From Candidatus Omnitrophota bacterium (GTDB lineage Bacteria; Omnitrophota; Omnitrophia; Omnitrophales; JACROU01), in assembly GCA_016206875.1 (NCBI GenBank), contig JACQQR010000093.1:1-7592 (forward strand): a stretch of 7,592 nt of DNA, written 5' to 3'. The translations under genes were made by a program, and so were the position numbers. Each line of letters starts with the position of its first letter. Position 1 is the stretch's first letter. A model generated the notes under the pieces. It made no database searches. It was not told the DNA's origin and saw only the letters and a program-made list of their open reading frames with translations. Below, piece after piece: positions 5,725 through 7,592 of the stretch.

Positions 5725-7007
5725 CGACTCAACAACTCTCGGCCGGTCCAGCGGCTCGTCCGAGCAAAATTCAAATCTACCGGGTCACGCGAACGGGCAT
5801 TCCCCGTTTTGAATCCTTACCCAAAGGCGATATAGCTCAATTTCTTCCGGTAACTCAATGCCCTGCCTGTAATGCATCCGGTAATTTCCAACCCGTTGCT
5901 TATATCGGCGGCACTTCAAGCGAAGAAGCGCTGGGGCTCGTGTTATGTGAGGACTGCGGACACGTGACCTATAACCGCATCCCCTCGGAGTCGCAGCTTG
6001 AGCATTATTACAATCAAATCTGGGACCGCGCGGGAAGAAAACAGGACCCTTTACAATATAAAATTGGTCCCTTCTTTGGATTTCCTTGGGACTATTTTCA
6101 TGATCTGGCGCTTCCTAAAAGTTCAAAAATTCTAGACTTCGGATGCGGCTACGGCAACGGCATGCTTTGTCTTCAATCGATGGGCTATGAAAATATTTAT
6201 GGCGTGGAGTTAGGCGAGCAAAGAGTGCGCGTGGCCTCGCGTTATTTTCCCGGACGCGTCAAAGGCGGGTCGGTAACGGAAGCTTATGAGTTCGGCAACG
6301 AGCATGGCCCTTTTGATCTGGTCGTAGTGCACCATATTCTGGAACATTTGCGAAATCCCTATGAAACTATCAAAAATTTAGTGCCTCTTCTGGCTCCGGG
6401 CGGAAAAATATTGATTGCCGTGCCGGATATTTACACAGAATCCCCTGTGTACACCGCTCTTTATTTTGCCCACCTGCATCTTTTTAACACCGCTTCATTA
6501 ATGCGCCTGGTCAAACGGGCCGGATTATTTCCCTTTAAATGGAAGCCGGGTCAAAGTCAGCTGGTACTGGTTGCATCTCTGGCTCCGGACTGGAAGCCGG
6601 AGTCGGGCAACTTCACCCACGAAGAACCGGCTATCGATAAGGAGTTTACAAGCAAACTTGCCGGTTATATTCAAGCCCCGTGGAAGCTCGCATCCTCAAA
6701 CAAAATCCGATATCTTTTTCATTTTCATTCCTACCGGATTCCTCAATACCCGCAGGGTTATATGCCCTTAGACCCCCCAGCCAATCTTTGGTTTGGCTGG
6801 GCACGGAATGTATTGGCCCGGCTTTCTTTTCTGGATCAAAGAAGATTCGTATTTCGCGTTTTTTTTCTAGCTATTGCCAAAAAGATTTTCGGCGAAGGTA
6901 AAATTCCGGGAGATGAACTGGTGGGCATAAAAGGCCCTGCATTGCGGGACGGCGGGATTCCGTGGATTACTCTTCCGAGCGGCGATATGCCGATTTTGGT
7001 GAAGTGA
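5721..7007 (+). CDS. SAM-dependent methyltransferase with N-terminal zinc-binding motif
   Basis: The 428-residue protein has a probable zinc-binding site of CPAC (Cys47, Cys50) and CEDC (Cys76, Cys79), followed by GHVTYNRIPSE, as in sugar C-methyltransferases and related surface-glycan methyltransferases. A class I SAM fold follows: motif I ILDFGCGYGNG (137-147), acidic Glu163 in GVEL after strand 2, FDLVVVHHILEHL (198-210) and LLAPGGKILIAVP (223-235). The zinc half and the methyltransferase half resemble NovU/TylC3-type enzymes, but the third domain of those enzymes (with a G-A-x-A-K-G type motif) is not seen; residues about 250-428 are unassigned, with a hydrophobic stretch around VFRVFFLAIAKKI (369-381). 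It could methylate carbon, oxygen or nitrogen of a sugar or an intermediate. The ATG overlaps the neuB stop as ATGA, the standard coupling arrangement, with only a weak AAAG ribosome site, and the gene ends 6 bp before the next start. Confidence 0.82.
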   Translation: MTTQQLSAGPAARPSKIQIYRVTRTGIPRFESLPKGDIAQFLPVTQCPACNASGNFQPVAYIGGTSSEEALGLVLCEDCGHVTYNRIPSESQLEHYYNQIWDRAGRKQDPLQYKIGPFFGFPWDYFHDLALPKSSKILDFGCGYGNGMLCLQSMGYENIYGVELGEQRVRVASRYFPGRVKGGSVTEAYEFGNEHGPFDLVVVHHILEHLRNPYETIKNLVPLLAPGGKILIAVPDIYTESPVYTALYFAHLHLFNTASLMRLVKRAGLFPFKWKPGQSQLVLVASLAPDWKPESGNFTHEEPAIDKEFTSKLAGYIQAPWKLASSNKIRYLFHFHSYRIPQYPQGYMPLDPPANLWFGWARNVLARLSFLDQRRFVFRVFFLAIAKKIFGEGKIPGDELVGIKGPALRDGGIPWITLPSGDMPILVK

Positions 7008-7013
7008 GCCATC

Positions 7014-7592
7014 ATGATAAACTTGACTCAATTTAAAAACAAACTGCGCGGTTACTTTCAAACCTTTCCGCGGGGGCGGGCATGTTACAAATCTTTTTGC
7101 AATTTATTCTTCCGTCCCCATCTTTCAAAATTTAACAAGCTAGCCCAAACACTGCCTCCCATACCTCAGCGGCTAAAAATTTCAAAAAAAATCGGCCACC
7201 TGACATTGACTCCGGATGAAAGTTTTCAAACCTTTCCCAAACTCAGTCCTTTAATCCGTCGGTGCAAAACCCTTATGGAACAAAGCGAGCTTCATTCCAG
7301 GTCCAGAGCCGACAAAGAACAAATGATGAATATGATCAATCACGAGTCTTTGGACCAGTATCCGGAATTTATTGATTTTGCCGCAGAACCGATTTTGTTA
7401 TCGATCGTATCCGGCTATTTAGATGCTTTTCCCATTCTGTCGAGCATCTATTTTTGGCGCTCGCGGAAAACCAATTCCGAAGCCGCCAATAGCCAGCTCT
7501 ATCATTGTGACCATGAAGATATACGCCAGCTCAAATTATTCATTCATATCAGCAACGTCGAAGAGTCCAACGGCCCCTTGACCGTATTAAAC
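7014..7592 (+). CDS. Phytanoyl-CoA dioxygenase (PhyH)-like Fe(II)/2-oxoglutarate oxygenase, 3' partial
   Basis: An open frame of 193 codons runs from ATG 7014 off the right edge. The visible end reads YHCDHEDIRQLKLFIHISNV (163-182) and then EESNGPLTVL (183-192). This matches the PhyH-family H-x-D iron site (His164, Asp166) followed by the K.FiyL.dv...nGPl.v strand pattern; the distal iron histidine and the 2-oxoglutarate-binding arginine would lie beyond the window. Such enzymes use Fe(II), O2 and 2-oxoglutarate to hydroxylate or otherwise oxidise small molecules, and in glycan clusters a sugar or lipid substrate is plausible (inference). The first 60 residues are rich in basic and aromatic residues (FPRGRACYKSFCNLFFRPH) with no recognised domain and no clear signal peptide. 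The gene starts 6 bp after the methyltransferase stop with only a GAAG-like ribosome site, so it belongs to the same operon. Confidence 0.7.
   Translation, partial: MINLTQFKNKLRGYFQTFPRGRACYKSFCNLFFRPHLSKFNKLAQTLPPIPQRLKISKKIGHLTLTPDESFQTFPKLSPLIRRCKTLMEQSELHSRSRADKEQMMNMINHESLDQYPEFIDFAAEPILLSIVSGYLDAFPILSSIYFWRSRKTNSEAANSQLYHCDHEDIRQLKLFIHISNVEESNGPLTVLN

Overview
The window is one strand of a tightly packed surface-sugar gene cluster, preceded by the tail of an unrelated gene. All supported genes are on the + strand. Base composition is moderate in GC (roughly mid-40s percent by eye) and codon use looks even across the genes. Short gene overlaps, a B12-dependent radical SAM protein inside a glycan locus, a GIY-YIG nuclease of the short stand-alone type and a palindromic repeat with a GCGAAAGC-type core together suggest an environmental bacterium, possibly from an uncultured Gram-negative candidate phylum such as Omnitrophota. 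That taxonomic guess is inference and weak.

Layout. Bases 3-131 hold the last 42 codons of a GIY-YIG endonuclease-like gene, whose final codons and stop lie inside a palindromic repeat (106-133). Bases 134-230 are a short leader with no promoter I can assign. Then come seven co-directional genes: a B12-binding radical SAM protein (231-2204), an RmlC-like cupin sugar epimerase (2194-2760), a GDP-fucose-synthase-like SDR (2753-3730), a family 2 glycosyltransferase (about 3699-4628), a NeuB-type nonulosonic acid synthase (4630-5724), a zinc-motif SAM methyltransferase (5721-7007), and the first 193 codons of a phytanoyl-CoA-dioxygenase-like oxygenase (7014 to the window edge). Junctions are overlaps of 11, 8, 32 and 4 bp or gaps of 1 and 6 bp, so this is almost certainly a single operon that continues past the right edge.

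How the genes may work together (inference). NeuB is the anchor: it condenses a hexosamine with phosphoenolpyruvate to give a nine-carbon sialic-acid-like sugar. The cupin epimerase and the SDR point to a second, nucleotide-linked deoxy or epimerised sugar, and the glycosyltransferase would place a sugar on a surface glycan. The radical SAM protein, the methyltransferase and the oxygenase are candidate tailoring enzymes (methylation, hydroxylation or related radical chemistry). The combination would fit an unusually decorated glycan. The CMP-sugar synthetase (NeuA), the UDP-HexNAc epimerase (NeuC) and export genes are not in the window, so the final product cannot be named. All seven operon genes look intact up to the window edge; no insertion sequence, CRISPR array, tRNA or rRNA was seen.
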